From the NCBI RefSeq assembly GCF_001624705.1, contig NZ_JSEO01000012.1, positions 122,198-186,197 of the forward strand: DNA of 64,000 bases, in the 5' to 3' direction. The DNA comes from Marinomonas sp. SBI8L. GTDB taxonomy: Bacteria > Pseudomonadota > Gammaproteobacteria > Pseudomonadales > Marinomonadaceae. Both the position numbers and the translations under genes were made by a program. The notes beneath the pieces are model-generated. The model had not been told where the DNA came from. It worked only from the letters and a program-made list of their open reading frames with translations, and did no database searches. Below are positions 20,906 to 30,399 of this stretch, piece after piece; within the stretch, counting starts at the first letter, position 1; each line of letters begins with the position of its first letter.

Positions 20906-22417
20906 ATGCGTCCTGAGTTCTGGCGCTTATACCGCCATTTAATCTTTGGAAGTATACTGGTAATTCTTACTAGTATACTTTTTTTGCTTTTTTCGAGTGT
21001 TCAGCGTAATACATTGTTAGCTCAAAGTAATGTATGTGCTGATGCTGAAATTAGCTTGGCCATGGGGTTACATGGCATTCCTTTACAAACTCCTAATGAC
21101 TCTCAATTTGATCTCAGTTCTTTGAGTGATAAAACATTCTCAGATGAAGATATTAAAGAAATTATTCAAAACAAAAAAATCATTACCTCTTCCCTTGGTA
21201 TTTCGAGTCTAGTCTTACCTGATCTTGCGCAGACAGCTGAAATAAAAAGCACCAGAGATGATAATATTCTTCCAATTACTCGTTTGTTCTCTCAGTTCTT
21301 ACAAACGCCTCATATTAGTGAAGCTAAAAAACTGAGTATGATTGATTGGATGGAATGTGTGCAAATTAGCCCTTTTGAACAGGCCAAGCCGCCACTAGCG
21401 AGTAATTTTGCTCACGTTTTTATTCAAGGTGAGGGTTTTGCTTATTTGTGGCAATTAGCTGATAAACGTGTCTTCCAAGTCTCTATTGTATATAAGCGCT
21501 ATTACCAAACTGCGATTATTATTACGATAGTGTCAATTGCTATGTTGATTATGCTGGTTTTTGTTTGGAAAGAGTTTTCTTCGCTCGAAAATCGCCGTAA
21601 GAGTTTTGAGAACTTTACCCGAAAAATTGCGCAAGGTAATGGTCGAATCCCAGATGAGATTCCAGATGGTAGTGGTGCTTTAAAGGAGTTAGCCTATTCT
21701 TTTGATTCTATGTCATCCCATATACAAAGGCTGCTTAAAGTTCAGAGGGAAATGATAAACGCTATTTCTCATGAACTTAGAACACCTATCGCCAGATTAC
21801 GCTTTGGTTTAGAAGTAATAAAGGACGAAGTAGATCAAGATAACCTGATGACAATAGAAGCATTAGAAGGTGATGTTGAAGAGCTTAATACTCTGGTTGA
21901 TGAGGTGCTTACTTATGGTAAGTTAGAGCAGGGGTCTTTAAATCTTCATTTTGAAGATACGAACATACGTCAGCTTGTTGATGGTGTGTTACAGCATAAT
22001 TCATTACTTCTTTCTCACCTTAAAGTTGAGGTTGCCTTTAGTGAAGATGAGTCCGGTGTCTTAGCAGATGCACACCACATGCACAGGGCATTGCAAAACT
22101 TAATTCTGAATGCTGCTAAATATGCTAACACCAAGGTGAGTGTTGTTTTTCATCAAGATGCAGAGCGTTGGCAAGTTGATATCGAAGATGATGGCTCAGG
22201 CATCCCACTAGAAGATAGAGATAAAGTATTTATCCCATTTCAACGTTTAGATAATAGTCGCACACGAGCATCTGGTGGATATGGCTTAGGTCTTGCTATC
22301 GTACAGCGTATAGCTTTTTGGCATGGAGGCGCTGTGCTGGTGGATGAATCAGAGCTTGGAGGGGCTAAGTTTAGTTTTATCTGGTCTCGTAATCAGCATA
22401 AGAACACACTGTCATAG
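20906..22417 (+). CDS. rstB: Membrane sensor histidine kinase, RstB-like
   Basis: The 503-residue kinase has two membrane helices (about 10-30 and 200-220) around a periplasmic sensor of about 165 residues. A HAMP segment follows, then a dimerisation domain with phospho-acceptor His289 in ISHELRTP, and an ATPase domain with N box (NLILNAAKYA) and GYGLGLAIV. Its periplasmic domain is longer than in E. coli RstB. It is paired with the regulator at 20180-20899, and a strong terminator follows. Confidence 0.88.
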   Translation: MRPEFWRLYRHLIFGSILVILTSILFLLFSSVQRNTLLAQSNVCADAEISLAMGLHGIPLQTPNDSQFDLSSLSDKTFSDEDIKEIIQNKKIITSSLGISSLVLPDLAQTAEIKSTRDDNILPITRLFSQFLQTPHISEAKKLSMIDWMECVQISPFEQAKPPLASNFAHVFIQGEGFAYLWQLADKRVFQVSIVYKRYYQTAIIITIVSIAMLIMLVFVWKEFSSLENRRKSFENFTRKIAQGNGRIPDEIPDGSGALKELAYSFDSMSSHIQRLLKVQREMINAISHELRTPIARLRFGLEVIKDEVDQDNLMTIEALEGDVEELNTLVDEVLTYGKLEQGSLNLHFEDTNIRQLVDGVLQHNSLLLSHLKVEVAFSEDESGVLADAHHMHRALQNLILNAAKYANTKVSVVFHQDAERWQVDIEDDGSGIPLEDRDKVFIPFQRLDNSRTRASGGYGLGLAIVQRIAFWHGGAVLVDESELGGAKFSFIWSRNQHKNTLS

Positions 22418-22430
22418 TGTTACTAGTCAT

Positions 22431-22458
22431 AAAAAAACCGCCAGAGGGCGGTTTTTTT
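22431..22458 (+). terminator. Intrinsic terminator after rstB-like gene
   Basis: AAAAAAACCGCC (22431-22442) pairs with 22447-22458 around AGAG and ends in seven Ts. It lies between convergent rstB-like and metR and could serve both. Confidence 0.9.
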
Positions 22459-22479
22459 ATGGTTAATCTAGGTTTTCAA

Positions 22480-23406
22480 TCAAAGGTCTGCAGCTAAAAT
22501 GCCCTTTAGGTTTTTAAAGCAGGTGTTTTTCGCTGTATTGATTAAGTCTTCCATGTAGGCGTTATGCCTTTGATCTTTTCTTACCGCAAGGTAAAGTTTA
22601 CACCAAACGCCTTCTTCACCTAGTGACTTGGTAATCACATATTGGCGGTTGGTATACTCAGTTAATGCCCAGTTAGGTAAACAGCATACACCTCTTCCAC
22701 TAGCAACTAGCTGCATCATCATAAGAGTTAATTCACTGTGTCGAACTTTTTTAGGAGAAACTCCTGCAGGTTCTAAGAAGTGTTTAAACAAATCTAATCG
22801 TTCTGATTCAACTGGGTAACTAATTAGCGTTTCTTCAGCAAAATCACTCGGTTCAAAAAAATCTTTTTTTGCTAAAGGATGATGACGTGATAACGCAACC
22901 TGGGATTCATATTGAAATAAAGGGATATAATCTATATTAGGTAAGTCAGTCGGATCTGACGTAACAACAAGGTCTAAATCACCGCGTGCCAGAGCCGGCA
23001 AGGGCATAAAGCTGAAAGCATTGGATAAGTCTAATTCTACATCTGGCCAATGCTCGCGGAAATGATCTATGGTTGGCATCAACCACTCATAACAAGAATG
23101 GCACTCTATAGCGATATGAAGTCGGCCACTTTCCCCTTCTGCAAAGCGTTGTATATCTCTTTGTGCTGTACGAAAAGAGAGCAACACATCATCTGCAAGC
23201 TGTAATAAACGTAAGCCTGAACTAGTGAAACGTACAGGTTTAGTTTTCCGGATAAATAAAGGACAGCCTAACTTTTCTTCTAGGTCTTTTAATTGATGAG
23301 AAAGTGCTGATTGAGTTAGGTGAACGCGCTCTGCAGCTTCAACTAAACTACCTGTTTCGCGTAATGCGGTGAGGGTTTTAAGGTGACGAACTTCAATGAT
23401 ACTCAT
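22480..23406 (-). CDS. metR: MetR, LysR-type regulator of methionine synthesis
   Basis: The 308-residue protein has an N-terminal winged helix (about 3-62, with SQSALSHQLKDLEEKLG) and a LysR ligand-binding domain. The segments IEVRHLKTLTALRETGSL and RLHIAIECHSCYEWLMP match MetR closely. MetR uses homocysteine to activate metE/metH and related genes. No met gene adjoins it here; argF is directly upstream on the same strand. Confidence 0.88.
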   Translation of the reverse strand: MSIIEVRHLKTLTALRETGSLVEAAERVHLTQSALSHQLKDLEEKLGCPLFIRKTKPVRFTSSGLRLLQLADDVLLSFRTAQRDIQRFAEGESGRLHIAIECHSCYEWLMPTIDHFREHWPDVELDLSNAFSFMPLPALARGDLDLVVTSDPTDLPNIDYIPLFQYESQVALSRHHPLAKKDFFEPSDFAEETLISYPVESERLDLFKHFLEPAGVSPKKVRHSELTLMMMQLVASGRGVCCLPNWALTEYTNRQYVITKSLGEEGVWCKLYLAVRKDQRHNAYMEDLINTAKNTCFKNLKGILAADL

Positions 23407-23474
23407 GTTTGAACTGGATCTGGCTCAAAAGGTGATGGTAAGGGCTGAGCTAATGTTACAGCCCTTATCATAGG

Positions 23475-24380
23475 TTAGCTACATAATAAGAACTCAAGCA
23501 GCGCTTTTTGTGCATGTAGTCTATTTTCGGCTTCATCCCAAACCACAGAGTCGTCAGCATCAATAACTTCAGCAGTTACTTCTTCACCTCTGTGTGCCGG
23601 TAAACAATGCATGAATAAAGCATCATCATTGGCTAGAGACATGAGCGCTTTGTTGACTTGGAAACCGTCAAAATCTTTCATACGAGCATCTTGTTCATCT
23701 TCTTGGCCCATAGATGCAAACACGTCGGTCACTATGAGATCTGCATCCGTTGCAGCTGCTTGTACATCTTGAGTAATGGTAATTCGATCGGCGTATTTAG
23801 CAGTTAACTCTGCATTCGGTTCATAGCCTTTAGGGCAAGCAACAACAAGTTGGAAGTCTAAAAGGTGGGCCGCATTCATATAGGAGTGACACATATTATT
23901 ACCATCGCCAACCCAGACGACTTTCTTACCTTCTATTGAACCTCTATGTTCGAGATAAGTTTGCATGTCTGCTAGTAGTTGGCAAGGATGAAAATCATCA
24001 GTCAGGGCGTTAATAACAGGAACAGATGAATACTCTGCGAATCTCGCAACTTTTTCATGCTCAAAGGTTCGTATCATCACAACATCTACCATACTTGAAA
24101 TCACGCGAGCGCTGTCTTCGATAGGTTCGCCACGACCTAGTTGTGAATCACGGGGAGATAGGAAAAGTGCGTGACCTCCAAATTGGGCCATACCAGCTTC
24201 AAAAGAGACTCGTGTTCGTGTTGATGACTTTTCAAAAATCATTGCCATAACGCGATTCTTAAGCGGCTGGTATTGGGTACCGTCACGGTGCAGTTTTTTT
24301 AGTTCAATTGCGCGTGAAAGTAGCTGCTTTAGCTCGTCAGAAGTAAGGTCTGTAAGCGTAAGAAAATGTCTTGGCGACAC
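23475..24380 (-). CDS. argF: Ornithine carbamoyltransferase
   Basis: ArgF makes citrulline from ornithine and carbamoyl phosphate in arginine synthesis. The 301-residue protein has the carbamoyl phosphate motif SSTRTR (about 52-57), HPCQLLAD in the middle and the [11 protein letters not shown] active-site loop near the end. The start is GTG at 24380, strongly supported by AAGGAGA just upstream. I found no convincing ArgR box by eye in the spacer toward grxD. Confidence 0.96.
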   Translation of the reverse strand: MSPRHFLTLTDLTSDELKQLLSRAIELKKLHRDGTQYQPLKNRVMAMIFEKSSTRTRVSFEAGMAQFGGHALFLSPRDSQLGRGEPIEDSARVISSMVDVVMIRTFEHEKVARFAEYSSVPVINALTDDFHPCQLLADMQTYLEHRGSIEGKKVVWVGDGNNMCHSYMNAAHLLDFQLVVACPKGYEPNAELTAKYADRITITQDVQAAATDADLIVTDVFASMGQEDEQDARMKDFDGFQVNKALMSLANDDALFMHCLPAHRGEEVTAEVIDADDSVVWDEAENRLHAQKALLEFLLCS

Positions 24381-24601
24381 GATAGTCTCCTTGAGTTTTT
24401 AAAAGTGAATCGGCGAATGTAATACAGTCAAAACCGCTAGTAAAGCAGGTTTTGTTTATAGTTATGAAAAATTAACCTTGTAATCGTAAAAAGGCACCCC
24501 ATAATCTGCTATCAATCGCCTGAAATTTTTGTTGGTATAGAAAATATACAATATGAGTCAAGGCTAATCCGGTTAATTAGATACTTAAATGAGGTTTTAT
24601 T

Positions 24602-24937
24602 GTGAGTACTTTAGATACGATTAAAGAGCAAATCGAGAATAACTCGGTACTGTTATACATGAAAGGTACACCTCGTATGCCTCAGTGTGGTTTTTCTGCG
24701 CAAACTGTTCAGGCCTTGATGTCATGCGGTGAACGTTTCGCTTTTGTTAATATTTTAGAAAACCCTGAGATTCGTGCAGAGCTACCTAAATATGCTAACT
24801 GGCCAACTTTCCCACAACTTTGGGTTAACGGTGAGCTAATTGGTGGTTGTGACATAGTGGTAGAAATGGCTAACAACGGTGAGTTAACACCTATTGTTAA
24901 AGCTGCTGCAGGTGAATCTGACGAGTCTGCTGAGTAA
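24602..24937 (+). CDS. grxD: Monothiol glutaredoxin, Grx4 type
   Basis: The 111-residue protein has the monothiol CGFS site with Cys29, plus KGTPRMPQ before it and the glutathione-binding WPTFPQLWVNGELIGG. GrxD carries and transfers [2Fe-2S] clusters with BolA-type partners. The start is GTG at 24602 with GAGG upstream. The next gene is a peroxiredoxin, a plausible redox partner by context only. Confidence 0.95.
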   Translation: MSTLDTIKEQIENNSVLLYMKGTPRMPQCGFSAQTVQALMSCGERFAFVNILENPEIRAELPKYANWPTFPQLWVNGELIGGCDIVVEMANNGELTPIVKAAAGESDESAE

Positions 24938-25129
24938 ATTTTACCAACTTATATTTAGCAAAAACTGATTTGTTAAAATGGTTATAGCCTTTATTTATCA
25001 GGTTAATAAATTGTTTCAATCAGTCTGTCATAAATAAATCGGTATAATGTTAAATCATATTGAGTTGTTAAAACCTAAGCCAAATTTTTACGTTAATTAC
25101 TTTAACTACATAAATGGAGAACTATTAAG

Positions 25130-25753
25130 ATGTCTATCTTAGTTGGTAAAAAAGCACCTGATTTCACTACTCCAGCAGTACTTGCTGATGGCTCTATTGT
25201 TGATTCTTTCAACCTAGCAGAAACAATCAAGGGTAAATACGCTGTTGTATTCTTCTATCCTTTGGACTTCACTTTCGTATGCCCTTCTGAAATCATTGCT
25301 ATGTCTAACCGCATGGAAGAATTCCGTAAAATGGGTGTTGAAGTTGTAGGTATCTCTATTGATTCTCACTTCACTCACAATGCTTGGAGAAACACTCCAG
25401 TAAACGAAGGTGGTATTGGTCAAGTTGAATATACACTTGCTGCTGATATGGACCACGCAATTGCTCAAGCATACGGCATTGAATCTGAAGGTGGCGATTC
25501 TTACTACCCAGCTGGTGTTGCTATGCGTGCTTCTTTTGTTATTGACCAAAAAGGTTTCGTACGTTCACAAATCGTAAATGACGAGCCTATCGGTCGTAAC
25601 ATGGACGAGCTTGTACGTATTGTTGACGCTCTTCAGTTCTTCGAAGAAAATGGTCAAGTTTGTCCTGCTGGTTGGAACAAAGGTGACAAAGGCATGGTAA
25701 ATACACCAGAGGGTGTTGCTTCTTACCTAGCTGAGAGCAGCGAAGGCCTATAA
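25130..25753 (+). CDS. Typical 2-Cys peroxiredoxin (AhpC/Tsa family)
   Basis: The 207-residue enzyme reduces peroxides using a peroxidatic Cys51 in FVCPSE and a resolving Cys178 in VCPAGW. It has the typical dimeric Prx length. Codon choice looks highly biased, which suggests strong expression. A TATAAT hexamer at 25043-25048 lies upstream without an obvious -35, so an activator may be needed. A strong terminator follows. No ahpF adjoins it, so a thioredoxin- or glutaredoxin-linked reductant is likely. Confidence 0.93.
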   Translation: MSILVGKKAPDFTTPAVLADGSIVDSFNLAETIKGKYAVVFFYPLDFTFVCPSEIIAMSNRMEEFRKMGVEVVGISIDSHFTHNAWRNTPVNEGGIGQVEYTLAADMDHAIAQAYGIESEGGDSYYPAGVAMRASFVIDQKGFVRSQIVNDEPIGRNMDELVRIVDALQFFEENGQVCPAGWNKGDKGMVNTPEGVASYLAESSEGL

Positions 25754-25773
25754 TTAGTCCTTGCTCAAGCATT

Positions 25774-25803
25774 AAAAAAGCCGACATTAATGTCGGCTTT
25801 TTT
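25774..25803. terminator. Intrinsic terminator after peroxiredoxin gene
   Basis: A full palindrome with stem AAAAAAGCCGACAT ends in six Ts and has A- and T-runs on both sides. It separates convergent genes. The stem core GCCGACAT recurs in the terminator at 39491-39527. Confidence 0.9.
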
Positions 25804-25823
25804 GTGTTTATTGTTAATGATTT

Positions 25824-26777
25824 TTAGCGCTTTGCTTGAGCTTGAAGCTCGTTAGCTAAGGCAATGACTTGCTTACGGAACCAATTATGACTGGCATCAT
25901 GATGTAATAGTGGGCTCCAAATCATCTTTAATTCGATAGGAGGGATGGTAAAAGGCGGCTCAAGAATGACAACATCTGGATTGTTTTTATTCACCATAGC
26001 AACCTTACGAGGTAGCGTTGCGATCAGATCTTGCTCATGAGCCAAATGCATTGCTGTGTGATAGCTTCGAGTAAATACGCGTATACTACGTTTTCTGCCT
26101 ATTGTTTGAAGTGCTTCATCAACCCAGCCTAACTTTTGCACGTCATTTGGGTCCATACCAACGCCAACACCAAACCCCGTCTTACTTACCCATATGTGCT
26201 GAGCTTCTAAATAAGCATCAAGGTTGAAATTATTTTTTAGAGGGTTGTCCGAGCTCATCATGCAGACAAAAGTATCATGCCAAACACTTTTCTCATGGAA
26301 TGACTGAGGTAACTCTTCAAATCTGTTGATGGCCATATCAATCTTACCCGCTTCGACATCATGAAAGGTAACATCACTTGGGGTCATGATATCGAGAGTA
26401 ATGCCTGGTGCATTTTCTCTTAAACGGTTTAATAAGCCAGGAATCACAGTAGACGCAGCGTAATCACTGGCCATGATACGAAATACGCGCTTACTTGTTT
26501 TTTCATTAAAGTCGGCTTCAGGCTGTAATGCTTCTTCAAGCTCTAATAATACTTTACGAACGATTGGTTGAAGTCTAAGCGCTTTTTCTGTTGGTTTCAT
26601 TCCTTCACTAGTTCGTACTAGTAAAGGGTCACCAAGTAAGTCTCTCAATCTTTTAAGGCCGTTACTCATGGCAGGTTGAGTGATGTTTAGCTTGTTAGCC
26701 GAACGAGTAACATTGCATTCACGTAGTAGCACGTCGAGATAAATAAGCAGATTCAGGTCAATTTTATTTATATTCAT
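25824..26777 (-). CDS. LysR-type transcriptional regulator, NodD/NahR-like group
   Basis: From the ATG at 26777 the product is 317 residues; a TTG at 26801 is possible but has no ribosome-binding site. The N-terminal helix-turn-helix contains INKIDLNLLIYLDVLL and ITQPAMSNGLKRLRD, typical of the NodD/NahR subgroup. A ligand-binding domain follows (about 90-300). The target is unknown. The spacer to the divergent GFA gene holds inverted repeats that could be its operator. Confidence 0.85.
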   Translation of the reverse strand: MNINKIDLNLLIYLDVLLRECNVTRSANKLNITQPAMSNGLKRLRDLLGDPLLVRTSEGMKPTEKALRLQPIVRKVLLELEEALQPEADFNEKTSKRVFRIMASDYAASTVIPGLLNRLRENAPGITLDIMTPSDVTFHDVEAGKIDMAINRFEELPQSFHEKSVWHDTFVCMMSSDNPLKNNFNLDAYLEAQHIWVSKTGFGVGVGMDPNDVQKLGWVDEALQTIGRKRSIRVFTRSYHTAMHLAHEQDLIATLPRKVAMVNKNNPDVVILEPPFTIPPIELKMIWSPLLHHDASHNWFRKQVIALANELQAQAKR

Positions 26778-27116
26778 TATCGTTATGCAGTTAACTTCCA
26801 AAAGAGTGATGAGTCGAATAGCCAGTAATACTACTTTGCTATTTGAGTTTATAGATAAAAAGTCGTTCTATTGTAAACGACTGTTCAAGCTTAGTTAAAA
26901 TATTTTATTAAGTAGATCATATTTTTACAGAAATGGCTTAACTAAATGTTGGTTACTATAGAAAGAGTCTGCTTGATTAGAGTTTGAAAGCAATGTGGAG
27001 GTATTGTTGTACAACTTGGAGCGAAGCAGAAGCTCTGGCATAATGCCGTCTTAACTTAAGCGCTTAATTTAGTGCATGCATTTAGTCGACAAAATCGACG
27101 TTAGCAGAGGCTTAAT
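26778..27116. promoter_or_regulatory. Divergent control region with several palindromes
   Basis: This 339-base spacer holds no gene. It contains AGTCGTT/AACGACT arms at 26861-26867 and 26876-26882 (8-base gap), the palindrome GTTGTACAAC at 27006-27015, and the 12-bp perfect palindrome TTAAGCGCTTAA at 27056-27067, about 50 bases before the GFA start. These are candidate operator sites for the LysR regulator or another factor. Confidence 0.4.
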
Positions 27117-27509
27117 ATGAAGGCATCTTGTTTGTGTGGGCAGGTCAAACTAGAAATTAAAACAGCATTTATTAGTTCGAGTATTTGCCATTGTCAGCAA
27201 TGCCAAAAATCTCATGGTGCTGCAAATGCCGCTTATGGCGTAGCTCTTAAATCTGATGTCGAATGGATTTCAGGAAAAAAAAGAGTCAGAAAGTTTGCTT
27301 CTTCAGAGAGAGTTAGGCGAGGTTTCTGTAAAGACTGTGGGACTAATATCTACTTCTACAATAAAGACTGCCCAAATCATTTGGATATTCCGTTAGCTAT
27401 CTTAGACACTGAGCCTAGTATTACTCCTCAGTGTCATATTTATGTGGACTCTAAAGCTGCCTGGGAGCCTATTCTAGATGATCTTCCTCAGCATGCTGCT
27501 AGCTATTAA
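27117..27509 (+). CDS. GFA-family (CENP-V/GFA) zinc protein
   Basis: The 130-residue protein has the GFA cysteine set: CLCGQV near the start, ICHCQQCQKSHG around residue 28, and CKDCGTNIYF around residue 77. GFA-type folds bind zinc, and some are named for glutathione-dependent formaldehyde activation, but most members have no proven reaction. Its 3' end overlaps the convergent LysR gene by 11 bases. Confidence 0.88.
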   Translation: MKASCLCGQVKLEIKTAFISSSICHCQQCQKSHGAANAAYGVALKSDVEWISGKKRVRKFASSERVRRGFCKDCGTNIYFYNKDCPNHLDIPLAILDTEPSITPQCHIYVDSKAAWEPILDDLPQHAASY

Positions 27510-28407
27510 TATGTTTGTTGTTGCTTATTTCTTCACTGCTTAAACTTCGACATTGGTCGACAAAACATTGAGCGTTTTGAGTCAGTGCAGAGCCCTTAGG
27601 TGTCACAATAAGAAGGTTACGATTAAGTTTTAAAGGGGTTTTATATAGGCGAATATGGCCTGCTTCTAATTCTTGAGACACCGCCATTCGAGAAAGGCAA
27701 CCTAGCCCCATTTGGTGAATAACAGCCTGTTTTACTGCTTCCATATGGGTTAATGAGAGGGAGACCTTTAATTGAGTCAGCTGTTCAGAAATAGCTTGTT
27801 CGAGAATCGTTCTTGTACCTGATCCACCTTCTCGCATTACCCAGTTAGATTCAGCAAGTTCTTCCCAACTGAGTTCGCTGCTTCTTTCTTCTTTCGCTGA
27901 CCCAAAAACGACTAGCTCATCTTGTAACCAGGGCTCGACTGTTAACTCTGCATGCTGACAATAGCCTTCGATAAAACCTACTTCAGCTTTACCTGTTAAC
28001 AATTGTTGAATAACGCTTTGGGTGTTGCCTATATCTAAATTAAAGCGTATTTGAGGGTGCTGTTGGCTAAAGCTTGCCATTTGCTTTGGTAATAAATAGT
28101 TGCCAATACTGACGCTGGTTGCCAAGTGAAGCGAGCCACTCAACTCGTCAGATGATCCCATACTTTCAATTTGATCTATCTGGGATAGAACAGCCCTTGC
28201 TTGTGGTAGCAAGTTTCTAGCTTGAGGTGTTATTTGTAGCCTTTTTCCATGGCGTCTAAATAGAGGGCGGCCTAACAGCGCTTCAAGTTCTCTAAGTGCT
28301 TGGCTAGCAGCAGGTTGGCTGATAGCAACTAAATCGGCGGCTGCAGTCACTGACCCTGTATGTACAACCGCTTCGAAAATTTGTAATTGGCGTAGTGTTA
28401 TCTTCAT
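27499..28407 (-). CDS. LysR-type regulator, YeiE-like
   Basis: The 302-residue protein has a helix-turn-helix region MKITLRQLQIFEAVVHTGSV...SQPAASQALRELE and a ligand-binding domain with MREGGSGTR, a combination seen in YeiE/CysB-like regulators. It lies 37 bases downstream of ldhA on the same strand, so the two may be co-transcribed. The target is unknown. Confidence 0.82.
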   Translation of the reverse strand: MKITLRQLQIFEAVVHTGSVTAAADLVAISQPAASQALRELEALLGRPLFRRHGKRLQITPQARNLLPQARAVLSQIDQIESMGSSDELSGSLHLATSVSIGNYLLPKQMASFSQQHPQIRFNLDIGNTQSVIQQLLTGKAEVGFIEGYCQHAELTVEPWLQDELVVFGSAKEERSSELSWEELAESNWVMREGGSGTRTILEQAISEQLTQLKVSLSLTHMEAVKQAVIHQMGLGCLSRMAVSQELEAGHIRLYKTPLKLNRNLLIVTPKGSALTQNAQCFVDQCRSLSSEEISNNKHINS

Positions 28408-28444
28408 GATGCCCTTAAGCTAGACTGACTATAAGAGATGAATT

Positions 28445-29446
28445 CTACACGCTTTGAGAAGTAAGTTGCCGATTATTTGTTTTGCCTAATTGAAAACTGG
28501 TTAAGTTTTCAATGCTGGTTTGAGCGATATGCTCTAACGCTATGTCTGTAAAGTAGCCTTGATGTCCTGTAACCATCACGTTTGGAAAGGTTAAAAGCAA
28601 CTGAAATACACTGTCTTGAATGATGGTATCAGACATATCCTCAAAAAAGAGAGAGCCCTCTTGCTCATAAACATCTAGTCCAAGGTAACCTATTTTCTTT
28701 TGGTAGAGTCCATCAAGTGCATCTTGCACATTAACTAAACCACCTCTACTTGTATTAATTATCATTACACCATCTTTCATTTTTGCCAGACTATTTTTAT
28801 TTATCATATGTTGCGTGTGGGCGTTTAATGGGCAGTGTAGGCTAATAATGTCTGCTTCTTGGTAGATTTTATCTAATGATGAATATTCCACTCCTTGTTT
28901 CAATAAACTCTCATTAGGATAAGGATCATGACAGATAACATGGCAGCCAAAGCCTTGCATTATTCTAACAAAGGCACGTCCAATACGACCTGTCCCAATA
29001 CACGCAAGGGTTTTTCCTGATAGGTTGAAGCCCATTAAACCTTCTAGTGCAAAGTTACCTTCTTTTACTCTCTGATAAGCCTTATGAGTTTTTCTATTCA
29101 AGCTTAGTATGAGTGCAACGGCATGTTCTGCAACAGAGGTTGGACTATAGTCAGGCACATGAAATACCTGTACACCAAGAGCACTTGCTGCTTCTAGATC
29201 TACATTATTAAAGCCTGCACACCTTAGAGCGATACACTTAATTTGATAAGCGGCGAGTTTAGAAATGACTTGCTTATTAAGCTGATCGTTGACAAAGCAT
29301 GAGACGGCATCAAAACCTTGGGCTAGGCTGACGGTTTCTTCGCTTAATCTGCTTTCAAAATAGTGAAGTTGAATATTCGTATTTTTGTTGGCTTCGTCTA
29401 ATGTTCGTTGGTCATATGGTTTACAAGAGAAAACAGCAACTTTCAT
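28445..29446 (-). CDS. ldhA: D-lactate dehydrogenase, fermentative type
   Basis: The 333-residue protein follows E. coli LdhA closely: MKVAVFSCKPYDQ at the start, CIALRCAGFNNVDL, the Rossmann loop GTGRIGRAF, ISLHCPL, NTSRGGLV and the catalytic histidine in VTGHQGYFT. It reduces pyruvate to D-lactate with NADH. A strong ribosome-binding site (GGAAGAGG) precedes the ATG. It is divergent from a cold-shock gene across a 517-base spacer. Confidence 0.92.
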   Translation of the reverse strand: MKVAVFSCKPYDQRTLDEANKNTNIQLHYFESRLSEETVSLAQGFDAVSCFVNDQLNKQVISKLAAYQIKCIALRCAGFNNVDLEAASALGVQVFHVPDYSPTSVAEHAVALILSLNRKTHKAYQRVKEGNFALEGLMGFNLSGKTLACIGTGRIGRAFVRIMQGFGCHVICHDPYPNESLLKQGVEYSSLDKIYQEADIISLHCPLNAHTQHMINKNSLAKMKDGVMIINTSRGGLVNVQDALDGLYQKKIGYLGLDVYEQEGSLFFEDMSDTIIQDSVFQLLLTFPNVMVTGHQGYFTDIALEHIAQTSIENLTSFQLGKTNNRQLTSQSV

Positions 29447-29963
29447 AAAAACCTCTTCCTGAGTTATCTATTCTGGTTCAATAGTGAAGCACAGAATTAT
29501 ATTAGCAAGCGTATTTTAGGTAATGAATAAAAGTCAGTTATAGCGTAATTTTTGTGATAAATATTCAGAAAATTAAGTACGAATAAGATTGAATTATAAG
29601 AAGAAATTATTTCAATAAGTTTTATTATTTATGACTATCAGGCTCATCAGATAAATAAAACGTTATGATATTTGTATTCCTAGTCTGATTAGACGCTTTT
29701 CTAGCATTTTAGATTAGACTTTGACCAATCGTTTATAAAAAATAAGCGTGACATTTCATTGACCCATGATTTTTAGGGGGATACAATGTCCGCGTTAGAA
29801 AAGAGTTGGCAATGTATTTATGTCCAGAGTTACGATGTTACCTACAAGTAATTTCGCGTCCTGTTCGTCATAAGTAATTCCGAGTTTTTCAGCAATCTCT
29901 TATTTACGCATAATCTATTTTGGATATGTGGATGAGTTAATTTATTTAATACAGGATAACGTT
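29447..29963. other. Long spacer: ldhA upstream region and cold-shock gene leader
   Basis: This 517-base spacer has no gene I can support. The left half is AT-rich and should hold the ldhA promoter. The right third is the transcribed leader of the cold-shock gene, about 170 nt from the promoter at 29759-29787. Confidence 0.6.
29759..29787 (+). promoter_or_regulatory. Sigma70-type promoter of cold-shock gene
   Basis: TTGACC (29759-29764) and TACAAT (29782-29787) are separated by exactly 17 bases. Transcription would start near 29794, leaving a leader of about 170 nt before the ATG at 29964. Long leaders that refold with temperature are typical of cspA-family genes. Confidence 0.7.
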
Positions 29964-30173
29964 ATGTCTGAAGTAGTAACAGGTACAGTAAAATTCTTTA
30001 ACGAAACTAAAGGTTTCGGTTTCATCACTCAGGACAAAGGTCCAGACGTTTTTGTTCATTTCTCTGCAATCAACTCTAGCGGTTTCAAAACTCTTGCTGA
30101 AGGCCAAAAGGTTGAGTTTCAAGTAGCAGACGGCAAAAAAGGTCCTGAAGCACAAAACGTAACTCCTTTATAA
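29964..30173 (+). CDS. CspA-family cold-shock protein
   Basis: The 69-residue product starts at ATG 29964, preceded by AGGATAACG. An upstream in-frame ATG would add an unrelated tail and is rejected. It is a single cold-shock domain with RNP1 KGFGFI and RNP2 DVFVHFSAI. It binds single-stranded RNA or DNA and acts as an RNA chaperone. A second family member lies at 38538-38750. Confidence 0.95.
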   Translation: MSEVVTGTVKFFNETKGFGFITQDKGPDVFVHFSAINSSGFKTLAEGQKVEFQVADGKKGPEAQNVTPL

Positions 30174-30232
30174 GATCTCTTTTTTGAGATAAAGGAAGTA
30201 ACGTTCGAGAAAATCTCGAGTGTAGACTTTTA

Positions 30233-30261
30233 AAAAAGACGACATATGTCGTCTTTTTTTA
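30233..30261 (+). terminator. Intrinsic terminator after cold-shock gene
   Basis: AAAAAAGACGACAT pairs with itself as a palindrome (30233-30260) and ends in a T-run. A smaller stem, CGAGA/TCTCG, precedes it at about 30208-30219. Confidence 0.88.
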
Positions 30262-30399
30262 TGCTTATAATTTAGTGAAATCAGAAATTTTATCTGCTGG
30301 CGAGATGCTTAAAAGCACAGAGTGTCTAACTTGAATGATTCAAAACTTTGCTTTTAAGACAGCCTTAGCTGCCTTAAAACAGTTATTAACTTGCTTTAT

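Noticed and set aside
26778-26801. TTG start for the LysR gene
   Set aside because: No ribosome-binding site precedes it and the conserved helix-turn-helix starts right after the ATG at 26777.
29928-29963. Upstream extension of the first cold-shock gene
   Set aside because: The extra residues are unlike cold-shock proteins; the standard length starts at 29964. The same applies to 38463-38537.
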